This document shows positions 22,491-33,973 of a stretch of DNA of 64,000 nucleotides, in pieces. A program made the translations under genes and the position numbers. Positions within the stretch are counted from its first letter, which is position 1. Each line of letters opens with the position of its first letter. The DNA comes from Capsicum annuum (Eukaryota > Streptophyta > Magnoliopsida > Solanales > Solanaceae): NCBI RefSeq assembly GCF_002878395.1, contig NC_061118.1, forward strand, positions 132,497,216 to 132,561,215, written 5' to 3'. Under the pieces are notes generated by a model. It was not told the DNA's origin. It worked only from the letters and a program-made list of their open reading frames with translations, and did not search any database.

Positions 22491-24048
22491 TGTAATACCC
22501 CATACTTCTCCTAGTTCAAATTTGTCTCTAGAATATCAAAGATCTTGCTTCAAATATGAATATATTTTATTACATATGAAATTTTTAAGATTTTGACTTT
22601 TTATCATATGGGAAATTGAATAATCTTTTCGTCAATACCAAATTCGCCTAAATCCGACACTCGGGTGAAGAGTTAGAGCTATTTTAGTAAGACAGTGTAC
22701 CACCTGGTACTTTACCGCATCGCGGAGCCATCCAAAATGGTAATTGTCAAAATCCAGTAAGCCTCCGCGATTCCACCACGTTGCGGTGTCTTTCCAGTTT
22801 GCAGCCATGGTGACAACATAATTTCCACCGCGTCACGCCAAGGCTCAGTTTTCCGATTGTCTAATTTCCAGTAAGCTGGCGTGATTATGGTGCGTCGCAC
22901 CAACATACAAAATTGAGATTTTTTTAAGGTTTTGTGATTTAATTTCATGGACCATTTAGAAATTTTCCAAAGCCTCTAATCAGTCTATATAAGGGATTTA
23001 TACCCTAAATAACGAGAATACTTCATTCTCCATCAATTTTCCCCCAAATCAAAATATTTTCTCTCTCAAGAAGTGAAGAACCCTAGCCAAGAAATCAAAA
23101 TCAAGCCTAAGGATTTCTGCAGGAACCTTCAAGAAAGAGTCTTTTACGTTATGTTAGATGTTGATTCCTGGGTTCCTTCCACCCAAGAAGCTCAAGAATC
23201 TTTTTCAAAATTTTGAGGTTTACGTATTTATGAGATTTCATGATTTATGTGTATTAGAGTTCATGATTTTGTATTGTTGGATTTTAATTCATGATTTAGA
23301 CTACTAATTTCAAGAGTTGATTCTAGTATGTGATGAATTGTATGATGTTCATCATAAACCCTCTTCAAGTTGCATGATATTGATGTATTTATGATAATTA
23401 AGTATAGAAGCTATGGTTAACCAAAACTTGTTCCCCATATGTTTGATAGAATGCTTAAGTAAAGATAATAGTGCCTATTTATTATGTTAAGCATGGAATC
23501 CCTAATTTTCTGATAACTAGTGCATGCCAAGCGTTTGTTGAAACGCCTTAGTGAATGTATTGTGGTAAGTTGCATGCATTCTTATCCATGTGTATTCCTT
23601 ATTGAATAACTATGAGATATTAGTATGCATTCCCTATACATTTACATGTTTATGACATTCAAGTGATTGACAAGATATCGTATTGATTGTGTTGTGAATC
23701 AAAGTCCATTGTCATGATGTTAAAGTATGGTCCTGTATTATTTATTCATGCTATCGAGTCTTGGGTGTATTTATACCTGAAAATTTAGCTGCTTATCAAG
23801 AGCCGAGTCAGTCTCAAAATAATTTCAGTCGTGCTATGATCAGTAGAATTCAGCCAGTACAAACTTAAGAAAATTCAATAATCTCAGTACTAGTTCAATC
23901 CAGTCTCAGTCTCAGTCTAACCCAGTTCCATATTTAGTTCATACCACATTAGTATTCAATATTCAGTTCAAATTTTAGTAAAGCTCAGTAAGTTACATAA
24001 CTCAGTAGCATTCCGACAGAAAGTAGAATTCAGAAGTATTCTATCAGA
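22491..24048 (+). mobile_element. Gypsy LTR fragment 'X' (5' half of a different LTR)
   Basis: It starts TGTAATACCCCAT, the start type of chromovirus LTRs, carries a cluster of GC-rich palindromic words (GCATCGCGGAGCC, CACCGCGTCACGCC, GCGTCGCACC; about 22715-22905) and a TATATAAGG box at about 22987-22995. Its text is unrelated to the first half of the C LTR, and at 24049 it changes abruptly into sequence homologous to position 31601 of that LTR. I interpret it as the left half of another gypsy LTR joined to element C by recombination. Confidence 0.7.
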
Positions 24049-25435
24049 TAAATGTGTTAGTTGGTTGCTAATACTAGTTTACCATATATTCTACTGTATA
24101 TAAGTAATCTAAAAGGCAGGAAGTCAAGTCGGGTTAGTTTTGGAATTATATAACCAGGTATGTAAGGCATACTCTATTTTGCACTCTTTGGCATGAAATT
24201 GGAAATTTGGTCCATCAAGTAAGCTTCCAAGGTTATCCTATAACAAGTGATACATAATAGCAGCGTATTATATCCCATGAAGCCAATGACCTTGTTCCCC
24301 ACTCTCTAACATGTTAAAATAACTCAATACATGATTATTATTAAACTTGTGCGTCTATCTTCACTAGAAAATTTCAAAAGTTCCTCGCTTGTTCAAATAA
24401 GACCCATATGTTAATTTCAGCTCCTAAACACTTCATTTGTGTGCCAAAAGCTCCCTACCTCATTGTTGTTGCATTAAGTGTCCATTTATATGTCTCTTAT
24501 TAGCAGATTATTGGTTCAAGGTACCATAATGTTATGACCACCAAAGTAACAAGCTCAAAGGCTAAATAAAATAAGTAACACAAATCTGTAAAATGGGTGG
24601 CAGCTCAGAGGCATAAGCCTAGCATGGGACAATCTCGATACCTTTATATGTGGGTGGACGCTCAGGGGCATAAGCCTAGCATGGGCCGATCCTAATCTTT
24701 ATAGGTAAGTGGCAGCTCAGGGGCGTAAGACTAGCATGGGCCGATCCTAATTTATCTATTTACCACTGATCAGCTGGTCGTTTGCATTAGATATGGCTTA
24801 CAAAGATTATGAAGTAAGAAAGGTAAAATTAAAGAAAGAAACATAATGTATGTAGTCCCACAAGTATATATAAAGGTGGTCTACTAGTACTACTTATGGA
24901 CTTGTATCTGATTTCTATTGAGCTCTTGTATCATGTGTTGTTACATTCAGTTTATATTTTCGTACTGACGTCCCTCACGGGGGACCTGTATTTCATGTTG
25001 CAGGCACAGGTACTTCAACTCATACACCTCACTAGTAGGAGCGCAGGCTATTCAGTAACTATTGGTGAGCTCCAGGTTGATTTGGGGCTCTCCGAGTCTG
25101 TTTCATATATTTTAGTATTGTGCAGTAAGTCAAGAGTAAGGAGGGGGTTTGTCCCGACCCTAACTAAGTCTATGTATCTTTTAGAGGCTTTGTAGACTAA
25201 TGTAAAGTTATGGTAGTATCTTGCCTTTAGACGTGGTGGCCCCAATGGCCAAGTGTTGTATATATAAGTTTGTGCTTGCCTATGTAATTATTCTCATCGA
25301 TACATAATACCATATTTTTCAGAACCTTTGGTTGTCATAGTTACATGCATGATAAGTACAAGGTTATGAATTGTTTCTCTCGGGCCTTTACGGCTATGGG
25401 TGCCTGTCCTCCCCAATAGGATTTGAGGTATGACA
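24049..25435 (+). mobile_element. Element C 5' LTR, 3' half only
   Basis: This aligns closely with 31601-33056, beginning AAATGTGTTAGTTGG and ending GGATTTGAGGxxTGACA. It carries three copies of the ~57 bp GGCAGCTCAGGGGCATAAGCC repeat (about 24599, 24656, 24709) where the 3' LTR has four. The first 1.46 kb of the LTR is missing from this position; part of it is found inverted at 25485-26085. Confidence 0.88.
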
Positions 25436-25439
25436 AAAG

Positions 25440-25452
25440 TGGTATTAGATCC
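25440..25452 (+). other. Element C primer-binding site (decayed)
   Basis: TGGTATTAGATCC, four bases after the LTR end, matches the plant initiator tRNA-Met site TGGTATCAGAGCC at 11 of 13 positions. Confidence 0.8.
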
Positions 25453-25484
25453 GGTCGTCCTAGGGTGTCTACAAAGCCGTGTTG

Positions 25485-26085
25485 GGCTATTTAACTTCAC
25501 CAAAATAGTAACCGGGTAGTAAGTTCTTAATATATTAATTATGGGTGTTGTTTTAACCGTTTTCTCTTCCAATTACACCCACATACCATACATGTTCTTA
25601 TAAGGTTCACCGAAACCACCTTGGCTACATTACACATTCCAAACAATACGTAAAACCGATTGGGCAGTAAATAAATGCAATAATTAGTTTGGTGGTATAC
25701 CGCCACACCTTTCTTCTATATTTCCTTACAAACTAATCACACCTTTCTCCAACATCAACCTAGCAGCCCACAACATATACATACAAAAATATTCCATAAA
25801 ACAGTCCCAAATCCCTTTTATTGTAGCAATCACTTATTGAACTCATCATCTCTTGAGTTCTCAATAACAACACATTCATAATTCTCTCTCAAATTCATAT
25901 ATAAGGAGAAAAAAATGGAGCAGTCACCTTACCTTAATTCTGCAACTTATACTTAAATTTGAACTCCTCAAGAACTTTAAATTTCACTTTCCTTCACACT
26001 TTAAACCAAAGAAAAAAAGAGATCTCTTAGTAACAAAGAAAAAGTGAGCAAGTAGCTGTTCTATATTCTGCAGTGTATTCCAAGA
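25485..26085 (-). repeat. Inverted segment of the C LTR lying between leader and gag
   Basis: The reverse complement of this stretch matches 31012-31600 of the C 3' LTR, for example CCCGGTTACTATTTT, GGTATGTGGGTGTAATTGG, ACCGCCCAATC, GAACTCAAGAGATGATGAG, TTCTTTGGTTTAAAGTGTGAAGG and GAACAxGCTACTTGCTCACTTTTTC. It ends at about 26085 against gag sequence. Its break at 25485 corresponds to LTR position 31600, exactly adjacent to 31601 where the directly oriented half starts at 24049. Confidence 0.9.
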
Positions 26086-26490
26086 GATCTAGATCTACAA
26101 GGCAGTTTATGGCATCTTAAGGAGATTTTAGGCCTCAGTTTTCTAATAGACCGCCTAGGACATTATCTTCTTATTCTGCAGCTAGTGCTCCACCACACTT
26201 TCAAGGGTCTAAAGGTAACCAGTTTGGGCAAAGAAGTGAGAGTCATAGTTCATGAACAGCGGGGTATCAAGAGCAAGGGAGTATGAGCTAATTAAGGCCT
26301 CCTCGGCAGCCATGTAAATAATTTGGAAAGCTTTATTTAGGTGCATGTCAGTTCAGGACAAATGCTTACTTTTAGTATGGTACGTTAGGACATATGATAA
26401 GAGAGTGCCTTCAAAGGGGCATAGGTGGTATGGCACGACCTACTGGATCAGCCGTTGCATCATCATCATCAGTGTCTTATTTAGGTTGAG
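26086..26490 (+). pseudogene. Element C gag, C-terminal remnant
   Basis: The frame reads GDFRPQFSNRPPRTL, then QFGQRSESHSS and, after several stops, a decayed CCHC zinc knuckle around 26340-26410 in which CxxC has lost its second Cys and the end GHMIREC is intact. GMARPTGSAVASSSS follows. This is the C-terminal part of a gypsy Gag (RNA-binding nucleocapsid). The N-terminal two thirds of gag are absent, because the inverted LTR segment abuts at 26085. Stops at about 26254, 26290 and 26320 kill it. Confidence 0.78.
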
Positions 26491-26501
26491 GTGTACAACC
26501 T

Positions 26502-27690
26502 ATGGGCCATGCTAGAGGTGCTAAAGGAGAAGCTAGCTCTAGTGGAGTTAGGAATCGTACATATTCTTTAGCAGATCGACAAAATTCAGAGGCTTCTCCA
26601 GATGTAGTTACAGGTACATTGTCCATCTTTTCACATGATGTATATGCATTAGTTGATCCGGGTTCTACATTATCATATGTCACTCCATTGGTTGCGGGAA
26701 AGTTCAAAAAAACACCAGAATTACTAGTTAAGCCACTTGAAGTATCTACACCGATTGGTGAATCTATTATAGCTAGGAGAGTATCAAAATTGTATAATAA
26801 CTATTTTTATCGCGATACAATGGCTGACCTAGTTAAGTTAGAAATGATAGATTTTAATGCTATAATGGGTATGGATTGGTTGGCTTCTTGTTATGCCACA
26901 GTAGATTACCGAACTAAGGTGTATTTCCATTTTCCAAAAGAGGCAATCCTTGAATGGAGGGATAATATTGGTGCACCAAGAGGTAAATTTATTTCTTATT
27001 TTAAGGCAAAAAAGATGATTTCCAAGGGTTACATATGTCATCTAGTTAGGGTGAAGAATATAGATGCAGAGCCACCAACTCTTCAAACTATTCCAGTAGT
27101 AAATGAATTTTCTGATGTATTTCCTGATGATCTTCCAGGTTTGCCTCCAGAACGAGAAGTAGAGTTTGGTATTGATGTGATTTCAAGTACTCAACCAATT
27201 TCAATTTCTTCGTATGCGGAATTACGGGAGTTGAAAGAGCAATTGAAAGACTTTTTAGGAAAAGGATTCATAAGGCCTAGTGTGTCCCCTTGGGGTGCAC
27301 TAGTGTTATTTGTGCGTAAGAAGGATGGATCATTGAGAATGTGTATTGATTATCGACAACTAAACAAGGTGACTATTAAGAAAAAATATCCCCTTCTGAG
27401 AATTAATGACTTATTTGATCAGTTGCAAGGTGTCAAGTGGTTTTCAAAGATTGATTTGAGGTTTGGTTACCACCAAATAATGGTCAAAGATAAGGACATA
27501 CCAAAGAAAGCTTTTCAAACATGGTATGGTCATTATGAGTTTTTCATCATGTCCTTTGGGATAACTAATGCACCTGCAACTTTTATGGATTTGATGAATA
27601 GTGTGTTCAAGACATTCTTGGATATGTTTGTGATAGTTTTTATAGATGATATTCTGGTTTATTTGAGATCAAATGAGACCATGCCAGTCG
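26502..27690 (+). pseudogene. Element C protease and reverse transcriptase (long open stretch)
   Basis: A continuous frame covers protease and most of reverse transcriptase. The aspartic protease site is [10 protein letters not shown] at about 26652-26681, and MGMDWLASC follows at about 26869. The reverse transcriptase contains [19 protein letters not shown] (about 27320-27376), [13 protein letters not shown] (27442-27480), [15 protein letters not shown] and the catalytic FIDDIL box at 27639-27656. After the box a frameshift near 27690 moves the reading into the next frame. This is the best preserved coding stretch in the window and reads as Ty3/gypsy, chromovirus-like. The open frame continues in the wrong frame to 27764. 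Confidence 0.93.
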
Positions 27691-27699
27691 CTTACGACA

Positions 27700-28452
27700 G
27701 GTGTTACAGATTCTTCAAGATCATAAGCTATATGCAAAGTTCTCCAAATGCGAGTTTTGGTTAAAATATGTGGCATTCTTAGGTTATATTATATCTGATG
27801 AAGGAATAAAGGTTGATACTCAAAAGATAGAAGCTATGAAGAACTGGCCAATACCTATAATGCCTATGGAGGTTCGAAGTTTCCTTGGGTTGGCAGGTTA
27901 TTATAGAAGGTTTGTTGAAGGATTTTCTTCAATTTTTGCACCTTTAAAAAAGCTAACACATAAAGCATCCAAGTTCCAAAGGAATGATGCATGTGAAAGA
28001 AGTTTCCAGGATCTAAAGAATAAGTTGACTTCTACACCTGTATTGGTACTTACAGAAGGCACAGAAGGGTATATAGTGTATTGTGATGCTTCAAGAATTG
28101 GCTTAGGGTGTGTATTAATGCAGTATGGTAAAGTCATAGCATATGCCTCAAGACAATTGCAACCACATGAGAAAAATTATCCAACGCATGATCTGGAGCT
28201 AGTAGCTGTTATATTTGCCTTAAAGATATGGCGTCACTACTTGTATGGTATTCATGTTGACATATGTACTTACCACAAGAGTTTATAGTATATCTTTAAT
28301 CAGAAGGACCAAAATTTAAGGCAGCGAAGATGGCTTGAGTTATTAAAAGACTATGATATTGATATCTTGCATCATCCGAGAAAAGTAAATGCGATAGCTG
28401 ATGCATTAAGTCATAAGTATATGGTGGTCACTTATGGGTTGTATATAGAATG
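27700..28452 (+). pseudogene. Element C reverse transcriptase thumb and RNase H
   Basis: After the frameshift the protein continues [49 protein letters not shown] and then RNase [19 protein letters not shown] (first catalytic Asp), [39 protein letters not shown] (Glu) and, after an in-frame TAG at 28286-28288, RQRRWLELLKDYD and ADALS. The D-x-S after CDAS and the ADALS end are typical of gypsy RNase H. Stops at 28286 and 28451 break it. Confidence 0.92.
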
Positions 28453-28532
28453 ATTAGGGATGAATAAGGATCTACACCAACTAGCCAATTTAGGGGGTTC
28501 GCCTTGTTGAAACTCTAGATGAGGGGCTTATT

Positions 28533-29088
28533 ATGTATAATGCTGCAGAATCTTCACTAGTAGCTGAGGTAAAAGAGAAGAAATATGCAGATCCCATTCT
28601 ATTACAATTTAAGGATAATGTGCAATGTGGTATGACAAAGGCATTTAAGCTTATGAAAGAGGGAGTACTTTGGTGCCAAAACAGATTGTGTGTGCCTAAT
28701 GTAGATGGGCTAAGAAAGAAGATTATAATAAAAGCACATCATTCAAGGTATTCCATCCATCCAGGGTTAACAAAAATATACCATGATTTGAAAGGGATGT
28801 ATTGGTGGGGTGACATGAAGAAGAACATTGCAGAATTTGTAGCCGAATGTCCAAATTGTCAAAGAGTTAAAGTAGAGCACCAAAAGTCCGGGGGTTATAT
28901 GCAATGCATAGATCTTCCAATCTGGAAGTGGGACATGATCAACATGGATTTCATCACTGGTTTGCCTCGTACATATCAAAGGTTTGATTCCATATGGGGT
29001 ATAGTTGATAAGCTTACCAAATTAGCACACTTTCTACCGGTTAGGACCACTTACACAGTTGAAGAATATGCTAAATCATATATTTAAA
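28533..29088 (+). pseudogene. Element C integrase, zinc finger and first half of core
   Basis: The frame contains the HHCC zinc finger (HHSRYSIHPG...CPNCQR, about 28737-28865), KVEHQKSGG, and the core start WDMINMDFITGLPRTYQRFDSIW with the first catalytic Asp and VDKLTKLAHFLPVRTTY. A stop after AKSYI at 29085-29087 with a frame change ends it. The next catalytic region, VRLHGVPISIISDRGAQFT, is readable from 29094 in the neighbouring frame. Integrase inserts the cDNA into the genome. Confidence 0.9.
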
Positions 29089-29966
29089 GAGATAGTTCGG
29101 CTTCACGGAGTTCCAATCTCTATTATATCAGATCGAGGAGCTCAATTTACTGTAAATTTTTAGAAGTCTTTCCATAGAAATTTGGGAATACAATTGATCA
29201 AAGTACAACTTTTCACTCTCAAACAGATGGACAAGAAGAACGTACCATTCAAACACTTGAAGATATGCTACGAGCTTGTGTATTGGACTTTAAAGGTAGT
29301 TGGGATGATCATTTACCTCTCATCGAGTTTGTCTACAACAATAGCTATCATTCAAGTATCAAAATGGCACTATATGAAGCTTTGTATGGAAGAAAGTAAA
29401 GATCACCAATTGGATGGTTTAAAGTGGGTGAAACTGCCTTATTCAAACCAGATCTTATTCATCAAGCTATGAAAAAGGTTAAAGAGATCCAACAGTGGCT
29501 AGAAATAGCCCAAAGTCAATACAAGTCATATGCAAATGTCAGAAGGAGAGGGCTAGAGTTTTCTATATGTGATTGGGTATTCTTGAAGGTGTCACCAATG
29601 AAGGGGGTTATGAGATTTGGTAAGAAAGGAAAACTAAGTCCACGTTATATAGGCCCATACAAGATTACTCATAGGTTTGGCAAAGTCACTTATGAATTAG
29701 AGATACCCCAAGAGCTCTAAACATTTCATCCAGTATTTCACATATCAATGCTTCAAAAGTGCATGGGAGATCCATCTCATATCACTCCTACTGAAGATGT
29801 ACAAGTTATGGAAGATCTTACCTATGAGGAAATACCTATTGCTATCCTAGATCGACAATTTAAGAAGTTAAGGAATAAGGAAATAGATTTTGTAAAAGTG
29901 CTTTGGAGGAACCAACAAGTAGAAGAGATAACATGGGAAGTTGAAGAAGAGATGAAATCTAAGTAA
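29089..29966 (+). pseudogene. Element C integrase C-terminus and chromodomain-like tail
   Basis: After the SDRGAQFT motif the frame shifts again; at 29424-29718 it reads WFKVGETALFKPDLIHQAMKKV, then MKGVMRFGKKGKLSPRYIGPYKI, the conserved GKLSPRYIGP motif of the integrase C-terminal domain. A TAA at 29718 interrupts ELxTFHPVFHISML. From 29748 the tail reads LTYEEIPIAILDRQFKKLRNKEIDFVKVLWRNQ and EEITWE, the position and style of a chromodomain-type extension. It ends at a TAA at 29964-29966. Confidence 0.88.
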
Positions 29967-30128
29967 CCCCATTTGGTCAAATATGAAGAGAAAGTCCAAG
30001 ATGCTGAATTGGAGCAATAACAAGTAACTATACTATATAAGTACTATGTGATAATAGGGATATTAAACTTAGGCTTGAACTTGTTTTGGTTGGATAGTTA
30101 TGCTAACATTCGAGGATGAATGTTCCTA

Positions 30129-30140
30129 AGGGGGGAAGGA
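30129..30140 (+). other. Element C polypurine tract
   Basis: AGGGGGGAAGGA directly before the TGTAATATCCCG start of the 3' LTR; it primes plus-strand synthesis in this class of element. Confidence 0.9.
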
Positions 30141-33056
30141 TGTAATATCCCGTATTTTGCTTGTACTTGTTCTAATTATATGGAACCTGGTATAGCCTTG
30201 TGGTATAGGTAACAGATGAGATTTGTTATGCATGTATTAATAGTGTAGATGGAATTATAGATGCTGCCCGTATAGTTTAATGTGATGCGACCAAGTTAAC
30301 GTCGATATGACTGTTTAAATTTGGGATCATAAGCTAGTATTTGAATATAAAGTTTAAAGTGACCAAGTGTGTATAAGTTGAAGGTTAGATTAAAGGGAAT
30401 AAGAGCTGGAAATGGAATAAAATATTGAGGTGCTTGCTTGACATAATTAAGCTAGTAGGTAAGTCACCTACTTAAGCTATTTGGACCAAATTAATGGACC
30501 CATGGCTATGGACCAGATTTGGGCCTATACTAATGTATTCATTTGGGACCAAATTGAATAAAAGAGGAAGAAAATGGATAAATGACCCAACACACAAATC
30601 TGCCAAAGGACCAAGTTAATTGAGCCCAAAATAAGAATTTAAGTAAGTAGGTGCATCACCTACTTTGAAAATTTGAGCAGCTTGAACCCTTAAGTAGGTG
30701 CATCACCTACTTGGACCAATTTGACTAATTCTAAGGTCCAAAATGCAGCTAAGGAGGTGGACAAAATAGGGCCTTTATAAGGCCAAGTTGCTGGTCATTT
30801 TACTTTATTTCTAAGTCACAAAAAAGAGTATATTTCACAAAATCTCTCTACTCTCTCTAAAATAACAAGGAGAAGCCCTAAAATTCCTTCTAGGGTTCTT
30901 GAAGAAACTCTCACCTTTGCAGCCCAAGGTAAGTGAAAACACTTACGGTTTAGCTTAATTATCTCATGGAAGATTAGGAAACATGCAATTGGTTCCTAAT
31001 TATAAATACATGGCAGAATATAGAACAAGCTACTTGCTCACTTTTTCTTTATTATTAAGAGATCTCTTTTCTTCTTTGGTTTAAAGTGTGAAGGCAAGTG
31101 AAAGTTGAAGTTTTGAGGAGTTCAAATTAAAAGAATAAGTTGCAGAATTGAGGTAAGGTTACTACTCCATTTTGTTCTCCTTGTATGTGAATTTGAAAGA
31201 GAATTATGGATGTGTTATTATTGAGAACTCAAGAGATGATGAGTTTAATAATTGATTGCTACAGTAGAAAGGATTTGAGGCTGTTTTGTGGACTGTTTTG
31301 TATATATATGTTATCGGGTACTAGGTTGATGTTGGAGAAAGGTATGATTAGTTTGTAATTAAATATAGAAGAAAGGTGTGGCGGTACACCACCAAAATAA
31401 TTATTGTATTTATTTACCGCCCAATCTGTTTTAAGTATTGTTTGGAATGTGTAATGAAGCCGAGGTGGTTTCGAAAAATCTTATAAGAACCTGTATGGTA
31501 TGTGGGTGTAATTGGAGGAGAAAAGGGTTAAAATAACACCCTTGATTGGTATATTAATGGCTTAATACCCGGTTACTATTTTGGGTCAAGTTAAGTAGCC
31601 TAAATGTGTTAGTTGGTTGCTAATACTAGTTTACCATATATTCTACTGTAGATAAGTAATCTAAAAGGTGGGAAGTCAAGTCAGGTTAGTTTCGGAGTTA
31701 TATAACCAGGTATGTAAGGCATACTCTATTTTGCACTCTTTGTCATGAAATCGGGCATTTGGTCCATCAAGTAAGCTTCCAAGGTTATCCTATATTAAGT
31801 GATACATAATAGAGGTGTATTATATCCCATGAAGCCAATGACCTTGTTCCCACTCTCTAACATATTAAGACAACTCAATACATGCTTATTATTAAACCTG
31901 CACGTCAATTTTTACTAGAAAATTTTAGGAGTTCTCTGCTTGTTCAAATAAGACCCATGTGTTAATTTTAGCTCCTAAACTCTTCATTTGTGTGCCAACA
32001 GCTCCCTACCTCATTGTTGTTGCATTAAGTGTCCATTTATATGTCTCTTATTAGTAGATTATTGGCTCAAGGTACCATAATGTTATGACCACCAAAGTAA
32101 CAATCTCAAAGGCTAAATAAACTAAGTAATGCAAATCTGTAAAACAAATGGCAGCTCATTCGCATAAGCCTAGCATGGGCTGATCTTGATACCTTTATAT
32201 ATGGGTGGTAGATCAAGGTCATCAGCCTAGCATGGGCTAATCTCGATACCTTTATATGTGGGTGGCAGCTTAGGGGCATAAGCCTAGCATGGGCCGATCC
32301 CAATCTTTATAGGTAAGTGGTAGCTCAAGGGCATAAGCCTAGCATGGACCATCCTAATTTATCTATTTACCACTGATCAACTGGTCGTTTGCATTATATA
32401 TGGATTACAAAGATTTTGAAGAAAGAAAGGTAAAAATGATGAAAGGAACGTAATGTATGTAGTCCCACAAGTATATATAAAGGTGGTCTACTAGTACTAC
32501 TTATGCACTTGTATCTGATTTCTATTGAGCTCTTGTATCATGTGTTGTTACCTTCATCTTTACCTATTTAGTACATATTTTTGTACTGACGTGCCTCACG
32601 GGGGACCTATATTCCATACTGTAGGTACAGGTACTTTAGATCATACACCTCACTAGTAGGAGCGCAGGCTATTCAGTGACTATTGGTGAGCTCCAGGTTG
32701 ATTCGGGGCTCTGCGAGTCTGTTCCATATATTTTGGTATTGTACAGTAAGTCAAGAGTAGGGCGGGGGTTTGTCCCAACCCTATCTAAGTCTATGTATCT
32801 TTTAGAGGCTTTATAGACTAATTTAAAGTTATGGTAGTGAATTGCCTTTAGTCGTGGTGGCCCTAACGGCCAAGTGTTGTATATATAAGTTTGTGCTTGC
32901 CTATGTAATTATTCTCAACGATACATAATATCATATTTGTCAGAACCTTTGGTTGTCATAGTTACATGCATGAGAAGTACATGGTTATGAATTGGTTCTC
33001 TCGGGCATTTACGGCTACGGGTGCCTGTCTGCCCCAATAGGATTTGAGGCGTGACA
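30141..33056 (+). mobile_element. Element C 3' LTR (complete, 2.9 kb)
   Basis: It begins TGTAATATCCCG right after the polypurine tract and ends GGCGTGACA at 33056. In order it holds palindromes AAGTAGGTG-CAT-CACCTACTT at 30645-30665 and 30692-30712 (47 bases apart), a GGGCCTTTATAAGGCC box at 30769-30784 as likely promoter, and four copies of a ~57 bp GGCAGCTCAGGGGCATAAGCC repeat (about 32150, 32206, 32263, 32319). It is the intact reference for the rearranged 5' LTR and for LTR D. Beyond 33056 the text belongs to element B. Confidence 0.92.
30645..30784 (+). promoter_or_regulatory. Palindromes and TATA-like box of the C LTR
   Basis: Two 21-base hairpins (AAGTAGGTG-CAT-CACCTACTT) lie 60-130 bases upstream of a TTTATAAGG box at 30774-30782. 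The layout suggests U3 regulatory sequence in front of the retrotransposon promoter; the function is inferred. Confidence 0.55.
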
Positions 33057-33375
33057 GACTAGGATAACAATCTCCAATATAATTGAACCTCCAATTTTGC
33101 CTCATTCAATAAACTCACTTCAACTTCTTCAATTTTTTTCAAGCTCAACAATGATGAGATTTCCAAACAATCCCAAATCAAACCAATTTTTAAATCTAGA
33201 CTCATAAACACTAAAGAAACATGAATCTAGCATTGGAAACTCAAACAAAATACAAATCACACAATTATTTTTATTTTTTATTTTTGACCAATTTGTTTGA
33301 AACTATTTTCAAATTTATGAACCCATGATTAAGAATTGTGGGAACAACTCTTAAATCTAAGCTCTAATACCAAAA
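33057..33375 (-). other. Element B leader and primer-binding site
   Basis: On the minus strand the 5' LTR (33968-33376) is followed by AAA-complement spacer and TGGTATTAGAGC (33372-33361), 11/12 to the tRNA-Met site, then an AT-rich leader without gag motifs that ends where the C LTR was inserted at 33056/33057. Confidence 0.8.
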
Positions 33376-33968
33376 TGATTACGATCCTAGTTGGAGTGAC
33401 TAAAATCGAGATTGAAATGCGAAATTAAACAATAAAATCAAAAGATAGTTAAGAAATAAGAGATGAGAAGTGAAGAAAGAAAGGCTCAATTGAACAATAA
33501 TTAAACTAAGAGAGAAAGAGAACACAATCAGATGCATGAGAAACCAAATTGAATCCACAAAATGATAACTCACTGATCAATCGAGAGAAGAAGATAACAC
33601 AACCAATTCGGGAATCCACCCTTATCACTCGATCTAAGCTAACAATTGGAATTGAACTCAATCACTACCCTAACCTAAAGTACTAAATATCAAGTCTTTT
33701 CAAGAAAATTCAATCATCCAAAGTATGTGATGAAAATGGCTAAGGCAACTATAGTCAGTGCCTTTACAAAGTTAGCCTATGTCAAAAATATCTCCAAAGT
33801 GATTATTTTACAAATAACCCACAAGGGACCTTTTTGATTGCCCAAATGGAACCTTGATTGCTTATGACCTTGCATTTTTATTTCTTCATGCCTTCCTCCT
33901 GGTTCCAAGCTATCATCCATATAAGGATGCCCATCCTAATATGCTTCAAGTTAATCGTTCTTGTATCA
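33376..33968 (-). mobile_element. Element B 5' LTR
   Basis: It is the partner of 21185-21782, in the same orientation and with matching termini (TGATTACG...TTGTATCA on the + strand). It is flanked on the right by TCGAC and then by element A LTR sequence. Confidence 0.88.
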
Positions 33969-33973
33969 TCGAC

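Larger units (their letters stand above)
21185..33968 (-). mobile_element. LTR element 'B' (minus strand) nested in the A 3' LTR
   Basis: Two directly repeated LTRs, 21185-21782 (598 bp) and 33376-33968 (593 bp), both start TGAT and end ATCA on the + strand. On the minus strand the right-hand copy is followed after 3 bases by a TGGTATTAGAGC primer site (33361-33372), and the left-hand copy is preceded by a purine tract (complement of TCCCTCCTTTCTTT, 21783-21796). The flanks are CCGAC (21180-21184) and TCGAC (33969-33973), a 4/5 target duplication. The uninterrupted A LTR has CTGAC at the same position (42732-42736). Only about 1 kb of B internal sequence is visible; the rest of the interval is the X/C composite. 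Confidence 0.87.
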
